From Galeruca laticollis (lineage: Eukaryota; Arthropoda; Insecta; Coleoptera; Chrysomelidae): a DNA stretch of 64,000 nucleotides. The stretch spans positions 45,066,951 to 45,130,950 of the forward strand of contig OY998178.1 of the NCBI GenBank assembly GCA_963921935.1, written 5' to 3'. A model generated the notes under the pieces. It worked only from the letters and a program-made list of their open reading frames with translations, was not told where the DNA came from and searched no databases. Shown piece by piece: positions 45,176 through 55,133 of the stretch (positions are counted from its first letter, which is position 1; each line of letters begins with the position of its first letter). Made by a program: the position numbers and the translations under genes.

Positions 45176-47562
45176 TACAATTTAACAATGCTGAGATATA
45201 CGAAAAGTTCCTACAAGACATTGAAACTGACATCAGAAGAACGAGGAGGAAAATAATAGTGGCAGGCGACTTTAATTCAAAATCTCCAGAATGGGGCTCC
45301 CATAAGGAAGACATTAGAGGACGCAAACTTGCTGAGTGGGTAGCAAAAAACGAATTAGTTGTGCAAAATAAAGGCAATAAACCCACATTTGTCAGAAATA
45401 ACCAAAAATCTATAATTGACATAACGTTCAGCTCTGAAACCTGCAAGGATGAACTCCACAAATGGAAGGTCCTGGACGAGGAATCGGCAAGTTTACATCA
45501 ATATATTTACTTCGAAATAGGGCAAACAACCGATGGAAACAAGCATCTACTCCACAAAACTGGCTGGAACCTGAACAAGATAGATCCTGACATTTTTAAA
45601 CATGTACTAAATACAAAGATAGGGCAAAGTGGGAATACGAGTCCTTCTGATCTCATCAACAAACTAAAAGAAGTATGTGACGCCTCTATGCCCAAAAGAA
45701 AAGAAAGTTCAAAAAGGAAACCTAAATATTGGTGGACGGGAGAAATAGCCAAACAAAGAGAAGAATGTAATAGACTGAGGAGAAAGAAGTCCAGGACGAA
45801 TTGTCAAAATACCACCGATGCAGAGCTAGATCAAATAAATAAGGATCTGAGGGAGGCCAGAAGGAGACTTAAACATTTAATTATTAAAAGTAAAGTAAAC
45901 TCTTGGGAAAAGCTATGCAGGGACGTAGAAGAAGACCCGTGGGGGAAACCATACCACATAGTGAGGGGGAAACTGGACCCGAAACCATTAGGAATTCCGA
46001 CGGAGTTCAAGAGGGACATTATAAACACACTCTTCCCAAAGCAAGGATACAAAACGTGGGTACCGGAACAAGGGGACCAAGAGGAAATCCCTGAAGTGAC
46101 ATCAGAGGAACTGGAAGCAGCAGCCGGAAAGTTAAGGAATAAAAAAGCCCCTGGACCCGATGGAATACCTTCAGAGGTCGTCAAAATGGCCATAAAAGAA
46201 CTCCCTGAAACCATACGTAAAACTGTTGATGGAATTGTACAAAGTGGAGAGTTTCCAATAGAGTGGAAAATCGGTAGATTGGTGCTTTTTAAGAAACCGG
46301 GAAAAGATGAAGAAAATCCATCTTCATACCGTCCAATATGCCTTCTTGATTCTATGGGGAAACTAGTCGAACATATAATTGCCAGTAGGATAGTCAGGGA
46401 ACTCGAAAGCTCTGAAAACTTGTCGACAAGGCAGTTCGGATTTAGAAAAGGAAGGTATACGGTCGATGCTATCAAGGAAGTAGTTCAAGCTGCCAGAAGC
46501 GAGATGGAGAAAAATCAAAGGACGAGGGGACTCTGTGCTTTTATAACGATAGATGTCAAGAATGCCTTTAATACAGCCTCTTGGAACCTCATTCTTAAAG
46601 AACTGAGAAGACGCAGAATATCTAAATACATTAGAACCTTGATTTCTAGTTATTTTACGGACCGAAGGATAATGGACGATGATGGGAATACATACTGGAT
46701 AACCGCAGGTGTCCCCCAAGGCTCAGTTCTTGGCCCACTATTATGGAATATTCTGTATGATGGTATACTGCGTCTTGAAACACCGGAAAATACTAAACTC
46801 ATCGCGTACGCTGACGATTTAGGAGCTATAGTGATAGAAAGAACGGAGGAGAATTTGATGGCATCGGTAAATGATGCCTTAGAAAGAATCGCGAACTGGA
46901 TAAGAGATCATGAGCTCAAACTGGCATCCGAAAAAACAGAGGCTATCCTACTAGTGGGGAAAAAACAACTGAGAATCCCAATTGAGTTTGTTTTAGAAGG
47001 AACAATTGTAGTGCCAAGTAAAAACCTGAAATATCTTGGAGTCATTTTAGACAAGGGACTAACCTTCAGGGACCATGTAAACACTACGGTTGCCAAAGCT
47101 AAGACGATCATGGCGTCTTTAATTAGATTGATGCCTAGAAAAGGGGGAGCTACGGAAGCTAAAAGAAGGCTATTAGGCGCTGCTGTCCATTCTGTCCTAT
47201 TGTATGCCTCTACAATATGGCAAAAAGCTCTAGAAAAAAAATGGAATCGTAAATTAGTAATGCAGGTACAAAGAACACTTGCCGTAAGGATATGCAGAGG
47301 ATACAAAACAGTATCAACGGACAGCTGCTTAGTGATTGCAGGGATCATACCAATTTTCCTATTGGCCAAAGAACGCGGGGAAGTAGTAGGAAATAATAGG
47401 GAAGAAAAAAAGACAGCCAGAGAAAGAACGTTGTGCAGATGGCAGAGAGAATGGGAAAGAAGTGAGAAAGGACGCTGGACATACACACTTATGCCTATTA
47501 TAAAAGAATGGACAAACCGAAAATTCGGCAATCTAACCTGCGGTTCTCGTTACTGGTTATAG
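45136..47562 (+). CDS. R1-type LINE ORF2: partial endonuclease and complete reverse transcriptase
   Basis: This 808-codon frame is the longest in the window. Homology starts at about codon 12; the first codons come from the RNase H fragment it is fused to. Residues about 30-130 are the C-terminal part of an APE-type endonuclease: VAGDFNSKSPEWGS and DITFSSE, with ASLHQYIYF where SDH is usual, so the catalytic Asp is lost. WWTGEIAKQREECNRLRRK (about 203) is the R1-type linker. RT blocks are intact: KKAPGPDGIP, KPGKDEENPSSYRPICLLDS, FRKGRYTVDAIKEV, FITIDVKNAFNTASW (block A), GVPQGSVLGPLLW (block B), IAYADDLGAI (block C). The thumb follows. The C-terminal CCHC-like finger is missing because the frame breaks at about 47530. 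It could encode an RT but not a complete mobile LINE. Confidence 0.9.
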   Translation: MSHDVDSVASMSMLQFNNAEIYEKFLQDIETDIRRTRRKIIVAGDFNSKSPEWGSHKEDIRGRKLAEWVAKNELVVQNKGNKPTFVRNNQKSIIDITFSSETCKDELHKWKVLDEESASLHQYIYFEIGQTTDGNKHLLHKTGWNLNKIDPDIFKHVLNTKIGQSGNTSPSDLINKLKEVCDASMPKRKESSKRKPKYWWTGEIAKQREECNRLRRKKSRTNCQNTTDAELDQINKDLREARRRLKHLIIKSKVNSWEKLCRDVEEDPWGKPYHIVRGKLDPKPLGIPTEFKRDIINTLFPKQGYKTWVPEQGDQEEIPEVTSEELEAAAGKLRNKKAPGPDGIPSEVVKMAIKELPETIRKTVDGIVQSGEFPIEWKIGRLVLFKKPGKDEENPSSYRPICLLDSMGKLVEHIIASRIVRELESSENLSTRQFGFRKGRYTVDAIKEVVQAARSEMEKNQRTRGLCAFITIDVKNAFNTASWNLILKELRRRRISKYIRTLISSYFTDRRIMDDDGNTYWITAGVPQGSVLGPLLWNILYDGILRLETPENTKLIAYADDLGAIVIERTEENLMASVNDALERIANWIRDHELKLASEKTEAILLVGKKQLRIPIEFVLEGTIVVPSKNLKYLGVILDKGLTFRDHVNTTVAKAKTIMASLIRLMPRKGGATEAKRRLLGAAVHSVLLYASTIWQKALEKKWNRKLVMQVQRTLAVRICRGYKTVSTDSCLVIAGIIPIFLLAKERGEVVGNNREEKKTARERTLCRWQREWERSEKGRWTYTLMPIIKEWTNRKFGNLTCGSRYWL

Positions 47563-47719
47563 GAAAGCTCACTGGCAAAGAACTTCGTGAAAGATTCAGG
47601 ATCTAAGTATAAGAAGAATAAGGCTGGAGAATGTAATCTTGATTTAGAGGACCACAATAGATCTGGAAAGGTCGCAGTGGAATATGCCACAAGCCACCTC
47701 TATGAAATATATCTATCTA

Positions 47720-48115
47720 CCTACATCAAAAGTTTGGGATTAAGAATGAGACTCGTCAAATGTTTCAACTTCTCTCCTTTAGGGAGCATGAACAGTCTCA
47801 GAGGAATCAATGCTTTCGAAATGCGGTTCTACCGGTGGATGTTGTGAGTTAGTTGGGTCGATAGAATTTCGAATTATGTTGTTCTGAAGAGAATAGGGAA
47901 AATGAAGGAAGTAGAAACATTTGCGAGAACCCAAAAGCTTGAATATTTTGGCCACAAAATGAGTAATCAGGAAAATTATAACGTAGTGCATCTCATTATC
48001 CAAAAGATATTTTACGGAAAAAACCTCGGGGAATACGGAAAGTGTCATTGCTGGCCAATATGAAGAAATGGTTCGGACATAGCCAACATGATCGGCAAAC
48101 TCTGGTAAGATAAGG
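47720..48115 (+). pseudogene. RTE-like LINE C-terminal fragment
   Basis: The plus strand reads INAFEMRFYRWML, a stop, VSWVDRISNYVVLKRIGKMK, KLEYFGHKMSNQENY and IQKIFYGKNLGEYGK. These are the AFEMW.YRRML.iSW...itN..VL.R... and yfGHimR.e.Y.ll..ii.GKi.GkR blocks that end endonuclease-RT LINEs. Only one or two stops interrupt it. Confidence 0.85.
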
Positions 48116-48269
48116 AAGAAACTACTTTAAATTTCAAAAATCATTTTTAGACTTCTAAACACGAGTTGACGAATACTTACTCGCGCTTATGTTATTGTGG
48201 TTGTTTCCTTTGCGTAGGTGATAACTCGTCTTCTAAATATTTATTTTTGTTGGTTTAACATGGCTCGAT
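48116..48269. other. Short gap, nothing seen
   Basis: Nothing recognised. Confidence 0.3.
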
Positions 48270-49330
48270 TCCGACCATAAACTTGATTTCCATTTAATAT
48301 CCTGTTTTCCATTCGCTCTTTCCCATCTTTTCCAATTATCCTTCCTAAATAATTGGAGTGGGTGTTATTGTCTTCTCTTCCTACATACATACATATATTT
48401 TGTTTTGACTTCATTTATATACAAACCGGATTTTCCTGCTTCTCTGCCTGGCCCACCTATTTATTTTATTAATTGTTCTTTAGTATTTACCATTATCGTA
48501 ACATCGTGTGCATATGCTGTAACTTGCGATTGACTTAACGTTACATTTTTTTGTGTATATTTGCACTTCTGAGTATGCCTTCCATCACTAAATTAAATAT
48601 GGTGGGAGACAGAGAGTTTCCCTGTTGGACCCCTCTATTGATTTCAAATAGGTGTGTTGTATTTGTTAAACTTATTTTAATCAGTGTTCTCAGTTTTTTT
48701 CGGGATCTTAAATAATTCTAGTTCGTTTACGCTTTCTAATTAGGTAGGCACTATTAAAATCCATGAAGACTTTATGGGTATTTCTGTTATGTTCCCAGTT
48801 CTATTGCAGTATTTGTTCTAGGGTGTGTATTGCATTAATTGTCGACCTTGCTGGCCTGAAGCCGTTTTCGATTTTTTTCTGCGTGTACTTTTAGACATTT
48901 ATTAATTAAATTGGCAAGTATCTTTCTTATATGTCAGATTTAGTAATGTTATCGGTATATAATTTTGGCAGTTTTCCTTGTCTCCTTTTTTGTATACTGG
49001 TATTATTGTCAGTGTGCCAACCTCCCGGCATCTTATTTTGTATCCATATCTCTTTTATTAGATGAAATATTTGTTCCTGCATTCTTTGTCCTTCATGTTT
49101 CAATAATTCTGCCTCTATTTAATCGTTTCCTGCAGCCTTGCTATTATGATTTCTCCTTTTATCTCACCTGCTTCCGGACTTCCTTATTCCTCTTCTCCTT
49201 ATTGCAATGGTTATTCATCTATGTATTGTGCAAGTGAATCTTTATGGTCATATATGCACAATATTCCTTTGTAGTGTCATTCTCCTATTTTTTTATGGTC
49301 GTTTCTGTTTTCCCAGTTTTGTCTCTTATT
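48270..49330 (-). pseudogene. RTE-like LINE reverse transcriptase relic
   Basis: Minus-strand pieces in order: MPGGWHTDN leading to IQKRRQGKLPKL (the PiyKKGD..dC.NYR entry block), NGFRPARSTINAIHTLEQIL, FMDFNSAYLIRKRK (block A), a V-QGD-like block near 48620, and ASYSICTRCYDNGK/ AYAHDVTIMV (block C with Y-A-H-D near 48510). Then a GLYINEVKTKYMYV piece. The plus-strand hydrophobic frames in this stretch are its antisense shadows. Many stops and shifts; no endonuclease. Confidence 0.75.
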
Positions 49331-50574
49331 CCTCTTATTATGTTTCTTGGTTGGGTGTAATTTGTCTATTTTGTAAAATTCTATCTTATTTTGAAAAATT
49401 ACCTTTGCAAAAATATATAACTATAGCTTATATCTGCTAGCAAATTAAATCAAATTAACCTACCATTACTGATTACCTTGGGTCGAAGCGAATTTGTTTG
49501 ATAAATAAAAAATCCTCTTCCCCATGTGAAATGTTTTAGAACATAATTTTATTCAATTGTTATGAGGTTTATCAACGATTCCTTCTCAATTATTTATATA
49601 ATACCTAAAATTTTCATTGAATTTTGATTTTTTTTGCAATTTCTCGACCTGGTATTAATTTAAGTATCATTTAAAAAACAAAAGATAACAAAAACGTATA
49701 AATATACTATAGTTGGAAATGAAGAATTAACTGGAATCAAATATCAAACTGATACGGAAATTTGCCTTGAAATTACTTGGTTAACAATGTATGCGTTATT
49801 TTACGGACACAGTATATTTTATTATTAAACTGAGCACATTCAAGTAATTTTCGTTACAAAATAGTATATCGTGACAAAAATAGAAATATATTTATATTTT
49901 TAGAATGAAACTGCGATTAAAATAACCTCAAAAACATTTTATCAATTCTGAAATAATAAAAGTTCATATTTCAAAACTTTCTTCTTCCAAAATTAGTCTG
50001 ATTCTCTCTAGTTAGTATGGAAATTATAACGTTTCTCGAATTAATGGGACTTAATACGTGGATTTTTTTAAAGGTCTTACAGCGAAAGAATAAATTTATG
50101 TAATGTCCGAAAAACGATATGTTGAAGATCACAAAAACCACCAAAAAATCAGATTTGTAATTCGTTCATCATTAATTCTGCTGGTAAAAACTCCGAAAAG
50201 AACATAACTATTCTACAAATTTCATGGCAAAAAATATGTTTCTACAATAATCTGCAGAATATTCTCCATCTTCATACACTGTCGTTAAATAAATTCATTC
50301 ATACAGATTTGTCTGTTGGTAATGGAACACAGTAACAACTGACCAATGAGTAGTTTATTGTCGGAGGGCATCTAGTAATAAAAGTTTTTCCAAATTTCGG
50401 ATATTATGGAAGAAGGGAAACTTGTAGAATTTAAATACTTTGCTTACAATGTTTTCAAAAAATATAACATGGAACAAAATTTTCTACCTTTCAGGAAAAT
50501 TTTTCAGCGAATCACCGGTTGTGGTTGCCGTTTCTATTCCATTAAATACAACGAACACTCTAGAATTCATTATC
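49331..50574. other. No gene seen
   Basis: AT-rich sequence to the left edge of the Harbinger element. No frame was recognised. Confidence 0.4.
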
Positions 50575-50827
50575 TTAAGGTGTGTCCACACTATGTCGAT
50601 CGACACCGACCGACAAAGTCGATCGACAATGTCGAACAAGTCTGGACGTGTCGCTAGACATTGTTGAGCGGTGTCGAGTCGAGTCGAACGCAACCCGAAT
50701 CAGGTCGGTCCGGATCAAAGACAGTCGAGTCGAAGGCACCAGTGTGGACGTGTCGATCTTGTCACTGCCGTTTAAAAAAATAGAATAGTGCTATACTGTT
50801 GTTCAAGTGCTTACATTTTTATTGAAA

Positions 50828-51160
50828 ATGAATTGGAGTGATACCCAAACGTCGAATTTTATTGAAATGTACCGTGATCGTTCTTACTTATGGGATTCAA
50901 GTGATGTTAACTATAAAAACAGAAACAAACGGCATGATGGTTTGGTGGAAATTGCGGTGTCATTTGGCATTGAAAAAGTGGAGGTGGAAAAGAAAATTAG
51001 AAATTTGCAAAGCCAATTTGCAAGGGAGAAAAAGAAAGAGAGCGAGTCGAGGAAGACCGGGACTGGCGCTGATGACGCCTATACAAGCAAGTGGTTTGCC
51101 TACAAAGCTTTGATGTTCTTGGCAGATAGGAACAAACCCAGGAACACTCAGGATACAGAG
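50828..51160 (+). CDS. MADF-domain partner protein, exon 1
   Basis: From a Met at 50828 the frame reads MNWSDTQTSNFIEMYRDRSY, LWDSSDVNYKNRNKRHDGLV and EKKIRNLQSQFAREKKKE, ending with SKWFAYKALMFLADR. This is a MADF (Myb/SANT-like) DNA-binding domain with its three aromatic/helix signatures. It corresponds to the second gene of Harbinger elements, which binds subterminal sites. GAG followed by GTAGGC at 51161 is a plausible splice donor; the frame closes 9 codons later without splicing. The second exon would be at about 51690-52146. Confidence 0.8.
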
Positions 51161-51231
51161 GTAGGCTAATTTGAGATCTATATTCTCATTTATCACTAAT
51201 TTATTAATCAAAATTACAAAAATATGTCGAA

Positions 51232-51705
51232 CTACTTATCATACTGGAAGTGTAGTTCCCCTTGCGGAGAAACAAAGTAGTCTGCAAACTTATCCCTAAT
51301 TTTCTGAGCTTCAATAGAACTTCTCCTTGGGATGGCAGGCAGCCTGCTTATCTGGCAAGTGGCTGGATCACGCCTCCACAGGCCTGGAAATACTTCTCCA
51401 CTCTCAGATGATTCCCTATCCAACATCCCAACTGAGCTGTAAACGTTTCTCGATTCGCTTTTCCTCAAGTAGTTATGCAAATAAACTGCAGCCAATGTCA
51501 CTTTTGTTGCTTTCTCTGGTTTCAATATTAATGGTTTTCTGAATACTCGAAAACTGGAAGACATTATGCCAAATGCATTTTCGGAAACTCTTCGAGACCT
51601 ACTTAGTCGGTAGTTGAATATTCTTTGTTTTGTTCTTTTATCATGCAATCCCGAGAATGGCTTCATAACATTACATGTAAGTTTAAAAGCTAAAAGTGCA
51701 CCGAT
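51232..51705 (-). pseudogene. Harbinger transposase, C-terminal part
   Basis: The minus strand reads NVMKPFSGLHDKRTKQRIFN, YRLSRSRRVSENAFGIMSS and VTLAAVYLHNYLRK, the end of the DDE_Tnp_4 domain, including the Glu of the R..vEnaFGil motif, which is the third catalytic acid. The frame ends at 51232 after about 158 codons. Upstream, the sequence changes into the MADF partner's second exon near 51690-51705, just where the G-D-x-A-F motif with the second Asp should be. Confidence 0.85.
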
Positions 51706-52146
51706 CATGAATGAAGCGGTTAACTTATTGAGATCTATTCAGTCAAAGAAGAAAGAAAAAGATGAGTATGATTCATTTGGAGAACAGGTAGCCATTAAAC
51801 TGAGGAAAATTACTTCACCTCAAGCAAGGTTTCAAGCCCAACAAATAATTAATAAAACATTATTCGAGGCAGAGATGGGCATGGCAGGTTACTCGTACAA
51901 TGCCAACACACATCAACACAAACATATCCCAATATCTTCCCATCTACAAATCAAAATTATCCCCAACAAACATATGAACCTCAGTTATCGCCCTACCCAT
52001 TAACACAATCTCCTACGTTAAATTCACAATATTCATCTTCATCCTTTTCTGCCTCTCAGTCCCCATCATCTGTTCGGTCTGACAATATTTCGAATAACTT
52101 GGGAGGAAAACCTGAACTTTACGAAAACGAGATCCGAGAATTGTAT
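51690..52146 (+). CDS. MADF partner protein, exon 2 with BESS-like motif
   Basis: The frame runs from MNEAVNLLRSIQSKKKEKDE to FGEQVAIKLRKI, PQARFQAQQIINKTLFEAEM. A short pair of helices with F...v...l..l....r...k..i...l.e is a BESS motif, which usually follows MADF in these proteins. After 51896 the Ser/Pro/Gln-rich tail runs on through a frame change to about 52146. It lies between the two parts of the oppositely oriented transposase gene. A splice acceptor around 51685-51695 is plausible but not certain. Confidence 0.7.
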
Positions 52147-52322
52147 TAAACGTATTTAATTTTACATGCACTTAACAATTTACACATTTATATTTTCAAA
52201 TGTTACATACTTTTTCCAATTTTATACTATGAGCTAATTTTGTAAGCTGTAATTTAAATTGAATAAACAAAATATGAAAATAAAGTATTGCATTTACTAG
52301 AATGTGTAGTTAACTTTCTTAC

Positions 52323-52788
52323 CTTGACATAATCCTTAAGTGCTTCTACCAGGGCATCACAAACTTCTGGGACAAATATGGAGATTGCTTGTTTTGATAT
52401 CTTCAACAGGTAGCTCAATGAAGTGTATGAATCGCCAGTTGCCAAAAAGCGCAGCGTTACTGCAAGGCGATGGTTCACTGGAATTGCTTTTCTGAATGGT
52501 GTGTCTTTTTTAATTATGTTAGGCGCAATCATTTTCAAAATTGGAACTTTTCATTCTAAAGAAGTTTTTAAAGCCCGCGTCACATCTTTATTCTAGATTT
52601 AATTCGTCAACCTCATCCATCAATAAATCTCGCATAAATTCCTCCGTACTATACCTTTTTCTGCCTCGAACGAGGCTAGGCCGTACCCAAAATCTCCGCG
52701 GGCGACGATTACGATCTTTTTGGCTTCCCAAGATGGCAATAAGAATTGCAGCAGAAGCCGCTGCTCCAGCGTCTTCATCATCACTCAT
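52323..52788 (-). pseudogene. Harbinger transposase, N-terminal part
   Basis: The likely start is MSDDEDAGAAASAAILIAIL (52788), followed by RRPRRFWVRPSLVRGRKRYS, the standard opening of PIF/Harbinger transposases (RRfWvrPwl..R). A TAA at 52588 breaks it; a shifted frame continues with FFRMKSSNFE, IKKDTPFRKAIPVNHRLAVT, LRFLATGDSYTSLSYLLKIS and KQAISIFVPEVCDALVEAL, the family's helix-turn-helix region. AAG followed by GTAAGA at 52322 is a good splice donor. The exon with the first two catalytic Asp residues does not follow. Confidence 0.82.
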
Positions 52789-53432
52789 ATTATATATGAA
52801 AATCACTCAAAATCACTCACTATATAAAAATTTATGATGGTTGTCGGTCGACTCGTCCACATGTACTGAGGCAATTTAGACGAGTTGACACAGTCGAAGG
52901 TATCGAGCGATTTTATCGATCGACCGGGTCGACAGAGTTGATCTACATAATGTGGACACACCTTTATGATGAGCTTTAGTCGGAGAGCTGAATTTTGGGA
53001 AGGTTCTTTAGGCAAGCTGAAATTACGAAAAATTACAATTTCGTCTATTGGCGAATCCAGTCCTGGCGGTCATTTAGCGAATTAGCGGTTATTTCGCTAC
53101 TGCGCAGCATTAAACATTTGCAAAAAAAATTCAAAAAAATATATTTTTGGCAACTTGAATTTTTTTTTAATCTTTTAATTTATTATTTCTAGAATTCAAA
53201 AAGAAAAAACCCAGACGTTTTTGTCGGTTATTAAGGATTGTCAGACGACTTCAAAATTATTTTTTTTAAATTACCAAAAAATATTCTTTATGCAATCTGA
53301 AATTTATTTATTTATTAAGTAATTTCAATAATACCTGCAAATTGCCAGACGATTTTGCGGGTTATAAACAATTACCAGACGTTAATAAAGTTTGTAAATA
53401 AGCGCAATAAAAAGTCTTACGCGCATCCGTAA

Positions 53433-54102
53433 ATGCGACAAGGAAAACTATCGAGGCATGCTGAAAACGAGGATTATCAGAATGCGTTTAAAAATCTTGG
53501 AACTGCTCATGTAACTGGCTGTAGATATCGAGCGTTTTTGGTTTTGGAAAATTTTTTTTGCGAAATTTATGGTTTTAAAAGTTTAGCAGATATCAATACT
53601 GCTAGATTTGAAAAATTTTGTTCGACTTACAAAGCAGATAATCCCGATGAACCATTTGAAAAACGATTCAAAAATTATGTCACATCGAATGTGTCACCCT
53701 GCAGGCAGAATTAAAACAACAACTGCTGGGCACTCAATATATTACCAGCATTTGGCGGAATGCGCACTTACGTTTTTCAAGTACTTTGGCACCAACCAGG
53801 AATGGATGGGATCTTCAAAATGGGAAATTAGAATTTAACTGGTTTGAAGGAGATTGCAGCCGTTATGGATGCTTTAAAAGCAATCGAAAAACAAAATACA
53901 AGTAAATGTCATTTTATTATATTTAATTGATTTTATTATTTAATAGTTACTATATCTCAGCAATCTCTGAGGATGTCGACGAAATTATATCAGAGCCGGA
54001 TATTGGAGATCTGCTTGACGATGAAGATGGTGTCTTCAACAGCGAATAAGAATTATCTGAAAGTGATTCCGACAACAATGAAGAATGCGAAGAAGATTAA
54101 CA
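53433..54102 (+). pseudogene. CXC-family-like protein fragment (transposon-borne)
   Basis: The frame opens MRQGKLSRHAENEDYQNAFK inside the left arm, then HVTGCRYRAFLVLENFFCEI, INTARFEKFCSTYK and, after a shift near 53700, ITSIWRNAHLRFSSTLAPTR, NGWDLQNGKLEFNWFEGD, ending at 53905. The order (AF..lG, le.Ff...Yg, in..R...F, L.qq...t.yI..iWrnA, P...GW) is as I recall for a repetitive arthropod protein family that ends in a CXC tail. A downstream open stretch (about 53961-54100) is acidic (EPDIGDLLDDEDG) and may be its tail after an intron. No enzymatic domain is recognised. Confidence 0.5.
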
Positions 54103-55133
54103 AAATAATTTAGATCCAATAAACTTTCTTTTATATTTTAATTTTAAATAACGTATTTACTTAATAAAAATGAAAAATGAAAGAATAATTCAATCATTTA
54201 ATCCGTCATCCTACAAATCGTTGTTCCTATCAAGAAAAAAAATATTCATCGTTGCCTAGTTTCTGATTTTTCATTTTTTGTAGTTATTAAAAGAAATTAT
54301 TAATTACTAAGATTTTGCTTAGAATTTTCTTTTTTTTAGAATTTTGTTTGTAAAGTTTTATCATCGTTATTTTAAATTACAATCTAAGGAGGTTATGAAA
54401 AAGTTGGAAACTATGCTCCGTATACTGAAATAAGGCATATTTTTTTCCACAAATACAAAATTGTATTAAATATAAATAATTAATTTTAGATAATTTTTTT
54501 TAATTTCATTTTTTTTTCGATACTAAAATACTTTAATTTTCAATTAAATAATTTATGCAGCGAACGAAATTAATAACTTACAAATTTTGAATCAATTGTC
54601 AAATTTTAGCTAAAAAAATATAAAAAATTACATATTTCTGTTTTAAACGCAGTGCTGTAAACACGAAGTTTCTCAATAGCCAATCACAGCGCGAAGAGCT
54701 TGGGCCCCGGCAACTGCCAGCTACAGTGACTATATACAAGACAGTGGCGACAATTGAGTATAAGCTCCGCCCATCCGCCATTAGTTTGCTAATTTTGGTT
54801 TGTTTACATTTGACTACATGCAACTAAATAACCCTTTTTAAAAGAGTTTTGCCACTTTTAAACTAGTTTTGAATGTGTAATTTTAAATAACAGCTCTTTT
54901 ATAAGGCGTATCATGAAATATTTTTGGAAAAAGTGGACAGATGTTAATTAAAATCATCAAGGATGTAATGATGTTGCATACAAAATTATGGATGTATCTT
55001 TATTTACCATCTGATAAAGATATAAGGTAAGCTCTTAAATTCTGGATTATAATAATCTATGATTATAATGTTAAATGTCATGCTAAATAGATACTACAAT
55101 AAATCGTGATGTGTAGTCTAGGTATATGTACTA
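54103..55133. other. Interior of the 6.1-kb structure, no gene seen
   Basis: AT-rich. The only recognised feature is the inner inverted pair at about 54718-54800. Confidence 0.4.

Larger units (their letters stand above)
50578..52963. mobile_element. PIF/Harbinger transposon, 2386 bp, intact ends
   Basis: The ends AGGTGTGTCCACA and TGTGGACACACCT are inverse, and TTA lies on both sides (50575-50577, 52964-52966), the target duplication of this superfamily. Both subterminal regions (50590-50760 and 52840-52950) are dense in GTCGA/TCGAC, likely binding sites for the MADF partner protein or the transposase. The two usual genes are present on opposite strands but in pieces that alternate along the element, and the central part of the transposase is missing. 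Confidence 0.9.

Noticed and set aside
45831..46475. 214-codon minus-strand frame and other long antisense frames over 45141-47531
   Set aside because: They are shadows of the R1-type reading frame on the plus strand and have no motifs of their own.
48965..49440. Plus-strand Phe-rich frames resembling membrane proteins
   Set aside because: They lie antisense to the minus-strand LINE relic at 48270-49330 or in its T-rich flank.
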